A stretch of 64,000 nucleotides of DNA, from NCBI RefSeq assembly GCF_035207705.1, contig NZ_CP128187.1, positions 3,038,001-3,102,000 on the forward strand, given 5' to 3'. The notes beneath the pieces were generated by a model that saw nothing but the letters and a program-made list of their open reading frames with translations, was not told where the DNA came from and ran no database searches. The position numbers were made by a program, and so were the translations under genes. This DNA comes from Maribacter sp. BPC-D8. GTDB lineage: Bacteria > Bacteroidota > Bacteroidia > Flavobacteriales > Flavobacteriaceae. This document shows, piece by piece, positions 16,501 to 26,248 of this stretch (positions within the stretch are counted from its first letter, which is position 1; every line of letters starts with the position of its first letter).

Positions 16501-18529
16501 TATTGCCGTTCTATTTGAACACTTTCAGTTGCAGACTTTTCTTAGCTTTTTCAATCCAGATGAAGCATTGGCTAGTGGCAAAGTAGAAGGTGACCTTGTC
16601 ATTCTTAATCCGTATACAGCCTCTGGCCTGGTTGCAAATATAAATATCAAAGATTTTCAAGTACTTCAAAATTCGTTAGGCACCTTAACCTTAGACGCAT
16701 CTTCTAAATCCTTATCAGAATATGATTTTGATTTGGCAATGAAAGATGGTGGTGCCAATCTTACCTTAACAGGAGACTATACTTCTAAAGAGAATACCGC
16801 ATATTTAAATATGGAACTTGATATTCAAAAGCTGCAAGCCAGTATCCTTCAAGGGTTTTCTAATGAACAATTAACAAATGCCAAAGGGTATTTAGATGGA
16901 AGCTTATTGGTAAAAGGTTCTCTTGCCGAGCCTAAATATTCTGGTAGAATAAATTTTAATGAATTCGGTTTAAGCTTAAACGCCTACAAATCTGCCTTTA
17001 CCATCGACAATCAATCTATAGATATTGATCAAAATGACATCACTTTCAATTCATTTACTATAAGCGACATCAACCAGAGTACATTAACTGTAGACGGCAA
17101 TATCATTACCGAAAGCTTTGCGAACCCAGGTTTTGATCTTTCGGTAAAAACCGATCAATTTAGGGTGTTAGATTCTAAAAGAGGAGATGATGAACTGGTA
17201 TATGGTACTGCCAGTATTCAGGCAGACGTTACCGTAAAAGGAGATTTGAAATTACCGGTTATAGACGGAAAACTACGTGTACGAGATGTTACCGACCTCA
17301 CCTACATAGTACCTCAAGATCAATTGGATATTCAGGAACGTGATGGTGTAGTCATTTTTGTAAATAGAGAAAACCCTGATGCTATCCGAACAAGATCGGA
17401 TGAGGAAGCAACCAATTCCTTTTTCGCAGGTATGGATATCAATACCATATTAGAAATTGGTGACGAAGCTAAATTTACTATTGTTCTTGATGAAAAAACA
17501 CAAGATAAACTACAGGCATCTGGTAGTGCAACACTGAATTTAAATATAGACCCCAATCAAGATATTCGCCTTTCGGGCAGATTAGAATTAACCTCTGGGT
17601 TCTACAGAACAAGCTTATATAATCTAGTGAGCCGCGAGTTTCAATTACAGAAAGGAAGTAGTATTATTTGGAGCGGTGATCCTTATGACGCTAAAATGGA
17701 TGTTACCGCTATTTATGAAATAGAAACTTCTGCCTCTTCGTTAATGTCATCTATAAGTTATGGTTCGGACAGCAGTGTTTCTGGCACATACCAACAGGCA
17801 GCAGATTTTTTGGTTTACCTCAATATTGACGGACAGCTAACACAACCCGAAATATCATTTGCTTTAGACATGCCCGAGAGCGAACAAGGTAATAATGGTG
17901 GTGCCGTATATAGTAGAGTACAACAATTGAACGAACAGGAATCTGAATTGAACAAACAGGTATTCTCGCTTTTGGTCCTGAACCGTTTTTACCCAACTTC
18001 AGGTAGTGATGGTAGTAGCGGCGGCGCTATATCTATTGCCAAGAACAATGTAAACAAAGTACTATCAAATGAGCTAACTTCCATCTCCAGTAAACTACTG
18101 GGCAATACCGGTTTTGAGCTTGGTTTTGATTTGGACAGTTTTGAAGATTATGAAAGTGGTACTGCAGAAAGTAGAACGCAGCTAAACATTAGCGCTAGTA
18201 AAAAGCTATTTAATGACAGGTTGATAGTTACAGCTGGTAGTGCCGTAGATGTAGAAGGTAGTGCCTCATCTAGTGAGACCGAAACACCATTAATTGGCAA
18301 TGTAACATTAGAGTATTTGCTTAACGAAAAAGGTACCTATAGGCTTAAAGGTTTTAGAAAACAAGAGTATCAAAATATTATAGACGGGCAATTGATCATT
18401 ACCGGAATTGCCTTTATTTTTAATCGTGAATTCAACAAATTCAGTCAACTGTTCAATCCGTTAAGAAAAAAACATTCTAACAAAGAAGGGTCAAAAAAAG
18501 ATAAGAAAGAAGAGGACATTGAAAAATAG
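13535..18529 (+). CDS. tamB: Translocation/assembly module protein TamB (DUF490)
   Basis: Very large inner-membrane-anchored protein that spans the periplasm as a beta-helical groove and works with a TamA/BamA-type outer-membrane protein in envelope assembly or lipid transport (family knowledge). An N-terminal transmembrane helix is at about 15-38 counted from the ATG. A long repetitive beta-rich region follows, then the conserved DUF490 C-terminal part with LRVRDVTDLTYIVPQ, the LSGRLELTSGFYR motif and the segment near QVFSLLVLNRFYP. A longer reading from TTG at 13499 is possible (12 more residues), but the ATG gives a normal basic N-terminus. It overlaps tamA by 11 nt. Confidence 0.93.
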   Translation: MTHTNSKFKKYLKLLGKIILGVLLLFFILILVVRTPWAQNFIVTKVTNYIADKTNTKVAVGKLYLTFSGDIQVENVFLEDKKGDTLFYSKSLQADIPIYPIVFKNSLSIDDVTSNGVVANISRDDNPDEFNFTFLIDALTTPTDSTAPASEAMNIDVGNLDLTDWKLKYNDTYLGTDINLLLGKLDVAVSEFDLEKMKFSLDELNLNNTQFTYNQTHPFPVTEDTTSTALPFIKVEDFKVENVAVNYNSQPDGLQTQLKLGTIELTDILADVSKNRYETDDLLFQDSQIAIQIKSEEVVQDDTTENSAFEWPEFIIAANDINIAKNTFSYSLNGNVSNSDTFNPDAFKIQNFELLAKNLTYQPEKFNADVSKFSFSEPSGIRLNQLAFKVGLSDTEASLQDLVFHMNQSSANANLAIQFNSLKGAIKNPEKTNLSAEISNLNLELEDVLKLLPELAQNQYLDSLAAKPITGNLKAIGSLDKVNDFNTNLQWGKDTKLTAKGSISNLTNIDSLTYNLNNISLNSTKSAIDKIISSKELGISIPETILAAGNLSGGTTWVKPDINIKIPEGSATINALVNFDDTMKFNGQISVDSLQLGKLLQNDQLGEISLNVKGNGSGTEVGNIDATINGNISQFNYGGYDYKEVVINGILKDGNGNITANINDPNLNMKANATMALSSQENDITFTSNIIGADLQQLAITKQNIKIAANIIGDYKGSPSNFTINTTIEDGITIANNKQYQISTIALKAHIEDSITDVSIQSNFLNGLLASNASPNRINAALKKQLEHYFSTDDTTFEAEDDIDAKLSLAIIPTPVLSKVFFNGVKDLDSVNIDASFNSKKRKISAEVKVPHIAYAGSSVDSLNAYIKGDSVDLKFSAGLADLIYEPIHLKQTYLEGSLKNKELQLDFTSKNDTVQVMHIGSGLTFERDTIKLHIDPENLILNKKQWEIPEENNIVIADAYSDFENVVLTRNAQKLEISNKFPKIKREHIAVLFEHFQLQTFLSFFNPDEALASGKVEGDLVILNPYTASGLVANINIKDFQVLQNSLGTLTLDASSKSLSEYDFDLAMKDGGANLTLTGDYTSKENTAYLNMELDIQKLQASILQGFSNEQLTNAKGYLDGSLLVKGSLAEPKYSGRINFNEFGLSLNAYKSAFTIDNQSIDIDQNDITFNSFTISDINQSTLTVDGNIITESFANPGFDLSVKTDQFRVLDSKRGDDELVYGTASIQADVTVKGDLKLPVIDGKLRVRDVTDLTYIVPQDQLDIQERDGVVIFVNRENPDAIRTRSDEEATNSFFAGMDINTILEIGDEAKFTIVLDEKTQDKLQASGSATLNLNIDPNQDIRLSGRLELTSGFYRTSLYNLVSREFQLQKGSSIIWSGDPYDAKMDVTAIYEIETSASSLMSSISYGSDSSVSGTYQQAADFLVYLNIDGQLTQPEISFALDMPESEQGNNGGAVYSRVQQLNEQESELNKQVFSLLVLNRFYPTSGSDGSSGGAISIAKNNVNKVLSNELTSISSKLLGNTGFELGFDLDSFEDYESGTAESRTQLNISASKKLFNDRLIVTAGSAVDVEGSASSSETETPLIGNVTLEYLLNEKGTYRLKGFRKQEYQNIIDGQLIITGIAFIFNREFNKFSQLFNPLRKKHSNKEGSKKDKKEEDIEK

Positions 18530-20840
18530 AAAATTTACATATCGTGCTATACTTTGCGCAGCATTAGTATTCGCCTATTCTTGTGGTATAGAAAAATATA
18601 TACCAGAAGGCGAGCAATTGTATACTGGAGCTACCCTTGAATTAAATTCTGAAAGTGAACTTAAAGACGAAAAAGAAGTAAAATCAGCATTACTTAATCT
18701 CATTGAGCCCAGCCCAAACACCAAGTTTTTGGGTATGAAACCTGCCTTGTTTTTTCATTATAAAGCACAGCGAGAAAAACCAGGGTTCTTATATAAATTT
18801 CTCAATAAATCTTTCGGTGAAGAACCTGTATACTTTTCAGATGTAAACCCTGACCGCGTAGAAGAATTAATATTGAACAGACTTGATAATAACGGGTTTT
18901 TCTATAGTCAATCTGAATCTGAAACGGTAATTGAGGATAAATTTGCATCTGTTCATTATTCTGCCAAATTACCGGCACCCTACGTTCTTGAAAATTATAA
19001 ATTGGAATCTGACACCTTACCAATGTATAAGGAAATAATAAAAATGCTGCCGAAAACAGCATTAAAAAAAGGAGACCGTTTTGATTTGGATTTATTAAAA
19101 GCCGAAAGAGTACGCCTAAATAATGGGTTAAAGCAAAAAGGCTTTTACAACAGTCAAGAAGACCTGTTAATCTTTGAAGCAGATACCAACCAATACAAGA
19201 ATAGAAAGTTTGATTTATTCCTTAGACTCAAAAAAGAAGTACCATTGCGTGCCTCTATACCCTATAGAATCGATTCCATTTCAGTATATCCAAATTATAG
19301 TATAGAAGCGGACAGTATACCTTTAACGAAAGAGAATGTTACCCAAATTGGCAGTATAGATTTCATACAGGACAGGTTTTATTTCAAACCAAAATTATTA
19401 AAATCTTATCTATTAATTAATGAAGGTCATCTTTACAATGCCAATAATTCTAAACTAACTAGTAGTAGATTATCTGCTTTAGGTAGTTATAAGTACGTAA
19501 ATATACAATACACGGAACTTGACACCACTGCAACGGACGGTAATGCCGGTTCTTTAGCAGCAGAAATCTATTTAGCCCCATTAACCAAGCGATCCATAAG
19601 AGCAGAAATACAAGCCGTTTCTAGATCTAACGGTTACACCGGTCCTGGTATTTTATTGAGTCATACCAACAGAAATGTTTTCAACGGTGGTGAAACCTTC
19701 AGTGTCTCGGCAGATTTTTCTTATGAATTACAGCTATCTAACAGCGATTCTAATTTAAGTAGTATTGCAGGTGGTTTAAGTGCCGATTTGATTATACCGA
19801 GATCCATACCATTCTCTCCAAAAAGATTTAAATACGCGGTACCTAAAACTAAAATATCTGTTGGGGTTGATTTTTTACAGCGTAGTGATTTGTTTACCCT
19901 AAGTTCTGTAAATAGTAGCTTTGGGTACACCTGGAAAGAAAACGAATATGTATATCATACATTAGATCCAATCAGTATCAACTATTCTAGACTATCTAAT
20001 GTGACCAATGAATTTCAGGCAATTTTAGATGATAATGAATATTTAAGTCAAAGTTTTGAACAGCGCTTTATAGCAGGTCTGTTATATAGTTTCACCTATG
20101 ACGAAGTATCTAATCTAAATAAAGAAAAACCCATTTATTTTTCTACAAATTTTGATTTGGCAGGAAATGCCTTAAGCTTATTCAGTGGTGGTTCAAATAC
20201 TATTTTTGGCTCGGAATATGCGCAGTATGCAAAAGTAGATGCCGATTTACGGCTTTACTTAAGATGGAAAAATGAACGCACTTTGGTATCTAGACTATAC
20301 GCCGGTTGGGGTGTACCTTATGGCAATAGCACCACCTTACCTTTCGTTAAGCAATTTTATTCTGGCGGTCCATACAGTGTACGCGCCTTTGATATTAGAT
20401 CTATAGGACCTGGTAATTTTTATCCGGATACAGAAGATGACACCACAGACTATTATGACCAATCTGGTAACTTAAAATTAGAAGCTAATGTGGAATATCG
20501 TTTTCCGTTATTCTCTTATTTAAAAGGTGCCTTTTTTGTTGATGCAGGAAACGTATGGCTAACGGGAGATTATTCTGACCTTTTAAATGACGAATCTATT
20601 AGTACTTCGTCTGAAGCACTTTTTACAGATGGCAAATTTGAGAAAGATTGGCTAAGTGAAGTAGCAGCAGGTGTAGGTTTTGGTGTGCGATTAGATATTC
20701 AAAGTTTTGTAATTCGTTTAGATTTGGCTTCTCCATTACGTATACCATACTTGGACAAAAACGAACGTTGGAATGTGCCATTCTTCGGAAATGCAGATAA
20801 CAACATGACGCTGAACTTTGCTATCGGTTATCCATTTTAA
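18519..20840 (+). CDS. tamA: TamA/BamA-type outer-membrane barrel protein (TTG start)
   Basis: Omp85-family partner of TamB. The 773-residue protein has a lipoprotein signal with Cys22 (AYSCGIEKYIPEG), POTRA-like N-terminal segments to about 400 and a 16-stranded-type barrel with the Omp85 motifs (FYSGGPYSVRAF, and GNVWLTGDY) ending in an aromatic residue (AIGYPF). Unlike the E. coli TamA, it is predicted to be lipidated. The start is TTG inside the end of tamB (11-nt overlap), which indicates translational coupling; no ATG precedes the signal peptide. Gene order is tamB-tamA. Confidence 0.92.
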   Translation: MKNRKFTYRAILCAALVFAYSCGIEKYIPEGEQLYTGATLELNSESELKDEKEVKSALLNLIEPSPNTKFLGMKPALFFHYKAQREKPGFLYKFLNKSFGEEPVYFSDVNPDRVEELILNRLDNNGFFYSQSESETVIEDKFASVHYSAKLPAPYVLENYKLESDTLPMYKEIIKMLPKTALKKGDRFDLDLLKAERVRLNNGLKQKGFYNSQEDLLIFEADTNQYKNRKFDLFLRLKKEVPLRASIPYRIDSISVYPNYSIEADSIPLTKENVTQIGSIDFIQDRFYFKPKLLKSYLLINEGHLYNANNSKLTSSRLSALGSYKYVNIQYTELDTTATDGNAGSLAAEIYLAPLTKRSIRAEIQAVSRSNGYTGPGILLSHTNRNVFNGGETFSVSADFSYELQLSNSDSNLSSIAGGLSADLIIPRSIPFSPKRFKYAVPKTKISVGVDFLQRSDLFTLSSVNSSFGYTWKENEYVYHTLDPISINYSRLSNVTNEFQAILDDNEYLSQSFEQRFIAGLLYSFTYDEVSNLNKEKPIYFSTNFDLAGNALSLFSGGSNTIFGSEYAQYAKVDADLRLYLRWKNERTLVSRLYAGWGVPYGNSTTLPFVKQFYSGGPYSVRAFDIRSIGPGNFYPDTEDDTTDYYDQSGNLKLEANVEYRFPLFSYLKGAFFVDAGNVWLTGDYSDLLNDESISTSSEALFTDGKFEKDWLSEVAAGVGFGVRLDIQSFVIRLDLASPLRIPYLDKNERWNVPFFGNADNNMTLNFAIGYPF

Positions 20841-20927
20841 GAAACTAAGCTAACGTTGTATAGCTACTTAGATTACAATTTAAAGAAATTTGAATGTTTG
20901 GTTGAGCGCAGTCAAAACCTCCATTCA

Positions 20928-21929
20928 TTAATTCCCCCACATACGTTGCCACAGAGCAGCCATTAACCGTTTTGCATCTCTTTTAAACTTCGGTCTTTCT
21001 TCTACAATTAAATCATCACCATCTGGCACTAACTTATAACTGAATGCAAATTGGCTTTCATTTTCGTTTAAGCTAATGAGTCCGAATCTTAGGTCATTAA
21101 AATACAGTTGCCCCTCTTTTTCGGTAATGGTATACCAGCCTTCGGTTATTTTTATCAGTCGTTCAATTTTATCATTCGTAGCCCATCTCCCTAATAAGTC
21201 ATGATTTTTAGGATATGATATAAATGAAATTGGTTGGCTATCAAAAAAAGAATAATCGCCCATTAAATAGGCATCTTCAGTGTCTATATTAGCCATCCAC
21301 AGCACAGTATTCAAAGGCGCAGGTCTTGTATTCATTTCAGTATACGAAATACCTTGCTCATCAAGCGCCTTCTCAAATTTCTGAAAAGCGATTCCTTTTA
21401 GGACCAAGGTCAACAGTAAATAAGCACTACTAATGACCAGACCCAATTGCACATATTTTCTACGTTTTACAGCAGTGCGTTTTTGAAACATAGCCAGTAT
21501 CAAGAAGATAATAAACGGAACCGTATACAAAGGATCTATCACAAAAACACTTTGAAACGCCAATCTTGTTTTAAAGGGCCAAAACAATTGCGTACCCCAC
21601 GTAGTAAAAGCATCTAATAACGGGTGCGTAAATAATCCCCAGAACATTAACCAAGACCACTCTTTCCAAGTAGCCGATTCTTTCTTATTAATCTTCCAAA
21701 CCAACCACCCAAATACAGGAGCGAAGAGTACAGAAAAGAAAATGGAGTGACTAAAACCTCTATGCCATTCCGTAGCTGTAACCGTATCAAGAAAATAACG
21801 TGTTATGACATCTAAATCGGGTATAGTACCAGCAATAGCCCCATAAAGCATTGCCTTGTTACCGACCTTTTTACCAAGAACTGCTTCGCCAACGGCTGCG
21901 CCAAGTACAATTTGTGTTAATGAATCCAT
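20928..21929 (-). CDS. YdjM/YbcI-like membrane-bound metal-dependent hydrolase (DUF457)
   Basis: Integral membrane protein of the LexA-binding/YdjM-like hydrolase family. Conserved residues are visible: the start MDSLTQIVLGAAVGEAV, the acidic pair in PDLD (D38, D40), HRGFSHS (H56, H61) and THPLLDAFTTWG. About four to five membrane segments lie in the first 190 residues; the rest is soluble. The reaction is unknown. It converges with tamA and lies 8 nt downstream of the macroglobulin/plug gene, so these two minus-strand genes are probably co-transcribed. Confidence 0.85.
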   Translation of the reverse strand: MDSLTQIVLGAAVGEAVLGKKVGNKAMLYGAIAGTIPDLDVITRYFLDTVTATEWHRGFSHSIFFSVLFAPVFGWLVWKINKKESATWKEWSWLMFWGLFTHPLLDAFTTWGTQLFWPFKTRLAFQSVFVIDPLYTVPFIIFLILAMFQKRTAVKRRKYVQLGLVISSAYLLLTLVLKGIAFQKFEKALDEQGISYTEMNTRPAPLNTVLWMANIDTEDAYLMGDYSFFDSQPISFISYPKNHDLLGRWATNDKIERLIKITEGWYTITEKEGQLYFNDLRFGLISLNENESQFAFSYKLVPDGDDLIVEERPKFKRDAKRLMAALWQRMWGN

Positions 21930-21937
21930 TTAAAATA

Positions 21938-24337
21938 TCATTCGATTATAAGACTTTGCTCTGCTGAAATTAAATTTCCCTCTGCACTCATGCCTTCAAT
22001 ATAAAAATTGATATTATTCTGCAGGGTGTTCAGTATTTTAAAAGTAGCGATACCATTTTCATTGGTTTTCAATTCAGGCACCCAATGTATAGTTCCAAAA
22101 TTTTCAAATTCATTAGAAAGATATGAAGTGTATTTAGGGGTATAAAATTTCTTAACAGGTTCAAATCCTTCCTTTAATATATACTTAAAAACATTTTCAT
22201 CTTTACCATACTGATCATTGTAATCTCTTGGTAATCTTCTGGTGTAAATACGAATTACACCACCAGCGCCTCTTGCTCCCTCACCTGCCCCTGTTTTATC
22301 AATTAAAAAACTTTCTACATCTTTTGTAGGCATTCGATATAAAATATCGAGAGTCGTCAATCTTACATTATCTAAATAAATAACAGGAACTGGTAGCGCG
22401 TTACCTGAGATGAAAGATTGTACTGTTCTTGCTCTAATGATAAGTCGATCTGTACTACCAAAACTCAACTCTTCTCTTACGTAATACCCTCTTGAAGCTA
22501 TAATCTCAGTTATTAACGGAAAACTAAACTCTATATCTTCAGTAACCTCGGTCATCTTACCTCTTAAGTACTTAGGAATAAATACATTGCTTTCTACCGT
22601 TGCTTTTATCTTATCTTCAACAACAGTAACCTCATTTAAACTTATGGTATTATCAGTAGAAATTAAATCTGGCGCATTGACTTCGTTAGAACCATCGTCA
22701 TTTTCAAATTTTACTTTTTCTTTCCAAATAGCATCCATTGCATCGGGGATTGCCCCTAACTTCATATTCAAACCAATATTTGGTTTCGCCAATTTTCCAT
22801 TCTTAACAATGAGCGTAAAATCTAAGCCCTCACCCTTTATTGGAAAATTCTTCTGAATCAAAAATCTATTGTCTAAAATGTCTAAATACCTACTTCGCCC
22901 ATCTGGAAAACTAACTAAGAGTTTATCTTCAGATGTAACCCCTTTACTGTAAATAGTTCCTTCTAAATCTATTCCGTTTTCAAATTCATAAAATTGACCA
23001 GGAGGTCCTTTAAAAATATCGTTCCAATCATATTTAGACCAACCTTGGGTCATTAACAATAAGTCTAAGTCATTCTCTTTTTTTTCAGTAACATCTCTAA
23101 AATAATATCTAGGGTTTTCAATGAATCCTCTTACATAAGGTTTTAAATAGAATGCGCTATAAATTGAGTTTTGATTATTGTTCGAAATTGTTTTTTCTGG
23201 CAATACAGATACACTTAAGTTTTGTAACCCTTTACTAGCATCAAGAAGTTTAACTTGAATACTCAACGAATCTTCTTCAGTAGATAACTTACTAACTTCT
23301 AATTGTGAATCTAAAAGGTCTGAATGATTAAATATTAATCGCTCTGCTATCGGCTTACCATCTGGATTAAACAGCGTTAAAATATTCATCCCCTTATTGA
23401 GCACTTCTTTATTTAAAACCTTCGATACAAATAGTTTGTTCTTGGGGAAAGTAATGGGTATTCTATTTGCATGACCATCTTTATGTATCAATAAATAAAA
23501 CTGTTGTTCTTTAATTACCTCTTTTGTCGCAGCATTGGTCGTTAAGCTAATAATAAACCGATTATCATCGACATTTTTTACGCTAAAAGAGACACCTGCT
23601 TTAGAAGGTTTTTGTAGTGTAGTGGTTTGCACACTACCATCGCTAAATTCGATTTTTGCAACATAAGTCGTACCCGCTTTCGGATTAAAGTTGAATTTCC
23701 CTAAACCAAAAATTGAAGTGTAAAATCTTGCCACCTGTGCATTATCAGTATCAAATACAGACCCTTCTACGATTCTTACGCCATAACCGTTAATATCTGT
23801 TACTTTCACACCCATCACCCCAGGCGCATCTTCAACTAAATTACCGCCTTCTGGCAGAAATTGAATATCATATTCTTTTACAGATTTTCCCTTTTCAATT
23901 GACTTTTCATTTAAAATGGTAATCTTCTGTACAAAGGAATCATCTTCTTTAAAATTCTTCATCCAATTTGTGCTTGTACGAAGATAGTATTCACCACTTG
24001 AAAGCATTGAATCTACGGCGATATTCCCTTTAAAATAACCATCTTCAGCTTTAAAATGATAGTCATTAAATTTCTTACCATCAACATTATACAACCCCAC
24101 GTGAACCGTAGTAGTTTGACTAAATGGTTTACTATTATGCCTATTATACACATAACCTTTTAACCATACTTCTTCATTAGCTATATAAGTCGTTTTATTA
24201 GTATGAAGAAATACAGACTCTCGAGGTAATTCAAAATATTTTAAGAATTTATCCTTAACGAAATTGTCGCCAAATTCAGTTTGAACAAGAAGAATATTAG
24301 AAAACAGTATGAAGAATAAAAGCGAAATTCTATGCAT
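21938..24337 (-). CDS. Secreted macroglobulin (MG2)-like protein with TonB-receptor plug domain
   Basis: A signal peptide (about 1-20) is followed by an MG2/alpha-2-macroglobulin-type beta region beginning with ESVFLHTNKTTYIANEEVW, further beta domains, and a TonB-receptor plug-like domain at about 585-720 (LNEVTVVE, then VIYLDNV and GARGAGGVIRIYTRR). There is no beta-barrel after the plug, so it cannot be a complete TonB-dependent receptor; a C-terminal beta domain follows. Proteins of this form are common in Bacteroidota and their role is not settled. Probably periplasmic or at the outer membrane. Confidence 0.8.
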   Translation of the reverse strand: MHRISLLFFILFSNILLVQTEFGDNFVKDKFLKYFELPRESVFLHTNKTTYIANEEVWLKGYVYNRHNSKPFSQTTTVHVGLYNVDGKKFNDYHFKAEDGYFKGNIAVDSMLSSGEYYLRTSTNWMKNFKEDDSFVQKITILNEKSIEKGKSVKEYDIQFLPEGGNLVEDAPGVMGVKVTDINGYGVRIVEGSVFDTDNAQVARFYTSIFGLGKFNFNPKAGTTYVAKIEFSDGSVQTTTLQKPSKAGVSFSVKNVDDNRFIISLTTNAATKEVIKEQQFYLLIHKDGHANRIPITFPKNKLFVSKVLNKEVLNKGMNILTLFNPDGKPIAERLIFNHSDLLDSQLEVSKLSTEEDSLSIQVKLLDASKGLQNLSVSVLPEKTISNNNQNSIYSAFYLKPYVRGFIENPRYYFRDVTEKKENDLDLLLMTQGWSKYDWNDIFKGPPGQFYEFENGIDLEGTIYSKGVTSEDKLLVSFPDGRSRYLDILDNRFLIQKNFPIKGEGLDFTLIVKNGKLAKPNIGLNMKLGAIPDAMDAIWKEKVKFENDDGSNEVNAPDLISTDNTISLNEVTVVEDKIKATVESNVFIPKYLRGKMTEVTEDIEFSFPLITEIIASRGYYVREELSFGSTDRLIIRARTVQSFISGNALPVPVIYLDNVRLTTLDILYRMPTKDVESFLIDKTGAGEGARGAGGVIRIYTRRLPRDYNDQYGKDENVFKYILKEGFEPVKKFYTPKYTSYLSNEFENFGTIHWVPELKTNENGIATFKILNTLQNNINFYIEGMSAEGNLISAEQSLIIE

Positions 24338-24386
24338 AAAAAAGACGGAAAATGATTACAACCTTAAATCTAAGAATAAAAAAGTT

Positions 24387-26159
24387 TTATTCAATAATCC
24401 CCATCTTTTTTAAGAGAAAAGAAGCGTTCATATTCTGGCAAATTCCGTTTTTAAACGTATAATCGAAATGCAGTTCGTTGTCTATAATCTCTGCGTCAAA
24501 ATAATGGTTTTTAACCGCTTCGTATTCATCGGCAACTTCACAAAGACTAAGATCATGCGTAGCAATTATTCCGGTAGATTTACTTTTCACTAGGCGTTCT
24601 ACAAATTTTCTCGAACCTAACGCCTTATCGGTACTATTTGTTCCTTTTAAGATTTCATCCAAAACAATAAAATAACGATCCGTCTGAATTTCATCTACGA
24701 TATACCGAAGTCGTTTTAATTCTGAAAAGAAGTACGATTCATCATCTGTCAATGAATCTGTGGTACGCATACTGGTAATTAACTTTATAGGCGAATAACT
24801 GACCGATTCTGCACAAACAGGAAGCCCAACATTTGCCATCATTATCTGCAGCGATACCGTTCTTAAAAAAGTACTCTTACCAGCCATATTTGCACCAGTA
24901 ATTATAAAGAACTGTCCGCCATCAATAGTAATATCATTCAATATACTTTTCGCAGGATCTAATAACGGGTGACCTGCATTTTTAGATTTCAATACCACGC
25001 CGTCATTAGTAATCGTCGGATATGTAAAATTCGGATGGTTAAAAGCAAAATTCCCTAAACTACTATAAGCGTCAAAAAATGCGATAGTATTAAACCAAAT
25101 CTCTACACTCTTACCATGCGCCTCAATCCATTTTTCAATGGCTAGGCAATCGGTTAATGAGCGAAGGAAAAATCCGTTTGCAAAAATTAAATAGAGAAGA
25201 TTATTATTTCGATCAAGGTTACTTAAAAGTGATGCGAATTTCTTTAGAACCTTAGAATTATGCTCGCCATTACTTAAAATGTTAGCCTTTTGTTTTTTTA
25301 ATAGATCTGATGTAAAATCAGTCGTTTCTATCATTGCCAATAGCTGATTGTACTGGTCAAAGGTAGATTTCATTTTGGTAGCACTCTGTCCTAAATTTGT
25401 CACTTTTTTAGTGAATAACCCAACAATTATCATACCTAGAACTAACCACGTAATCAACACAGATTCTGGTAGGTAATCTAAAAAGTAAGCCACAAAGATA
25501 GCCACTGAAATAATTGAAAATACAAGAGGAATAAACTTCATTGCCTTTGGCACAAAAGACTCGTAATTCTTTAACCATTTAGCAATAGTATGAGTAGAAG
25601 TCTCTGTTTCGGTCAGTGCCGCCATCGCAGAAAACTCTTGTCTCCAATCAACCTTCTCTCCTATCTCGGCGATAGCTTCTTGTTTTTCTTTAATGTCGTT
25701 TATGGTATTCTCTTTATAGATATCGGCTAATAAAAGGCTTCCCTCGGCAAGTTTTGTCCTATTTGAAATTTGATAAAAAGATCCTTCACCAAACAAGTCT
25801 ATATCTTGACTGAAAAAATGAATGTCATCGGCAAATTCTTTTCCATTAGGTAATTTAGAAAAGTCTCTTTTTAGTACTTGCAGCTCTACCGTATTGATAT
25901 TTCTTAATTCTTCAATTTTAGCTTTTTGTAGTTTTAGATTCGTGTACTTACTTACTAAAAATAAGAATAATGGTATACCTACAAATAGCACGGCAACCAC
26001 ATATTTTGCATTTACTGAAGCAAAATAAAGTGCAGCGATAGTACCTAAAAATATCAGTAACCGTAGCGTGCTAAATAAAAAGAGTTTCTTATTTAAAGCT
26101 TCAATAAGCGCATCAAACTTTTGTACGCGTTGGGTATAAAATTCCTCTAAATTATTCAT
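24387..26159 (-). CDS. Membrane-anchored MutS-like ATPase
   Basis: The C-terminal MutS ATPase domain is clear: Walker A GANMAGKST (about 422-430), Walker B YFIVLDEIL (about 500) and the following GTNSTDK and ATHDLSLC motifs. The usual mismatch-recognition and connector domains are missing. Instead there are two pairs of hydrophobic helices (about 28-75 and 205-250), so the protein is membrane-bound. This form exists across Bacteroidota and its role is unknown; post-replicative mismatch repair is unlikely. The ATG at 26159 is preferred over an upstream in-frame TTG (26168). The ExbD pair upstream is on the same strand, 90 nt away. Confidence 0.88.
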   Translation of the reverse strand: MNNLEEFYTQRVQKFDALIEALNKKLFLFSTLRLLIFLGTIAALYFASVNAKYVVAVLFVGIPLFLFLVSKYTNLKLQKAKIEELRNINTVELQVLKRDFSKLPNGKEFADDIHFFSQDIDLFGEGSFYQISNRTKLAEGSLLLADIYKENTINDIKEKQEAIAEIGEKVDWRQEFSAMAALTETETSTHTIAKWLKNYESFVPKAMKFIPLVFSIISVAIFVAYFLDYLPESVLITWLVLGMIIVGLFTKKVTNLGQSATKMKSTFDQYNQLLAMIETTDFTSDLLKKQKANILSNGEHNSKVLKKFASLLSNLDRNNNLLYLIFANGFFLRSLTDCLAIEKWIEAHGKSVEIWFNTIAFFDAYSSLGNFAFNHPNFTYPTITNDGVVLKSKNAGHPLLDPAKSILNDITIDGGQFFIITGANMAGKSTFLRTVSLQIMMANVGLPVCAESVSYSPIKLITSMRTTDSLTDDESYFFSELKRLRYIVDEIQTDRYFIVLDEILKGTNSTDKALGSRKFVERLVKSKSTGIIATHDLSLCEVADEYEAVKNHYFDAEIIDNELHFDYTFKNGICQNMNASFLLKKMGIIE

Positions 26160-26248
26160 GAATATCAACCTATTATAGAAAAGGCAAAGATAACCTTAGA
26201 AAGTGGTTTCTATAAATGGAAAGCAGATTTAAAAACACTCATTTCATT

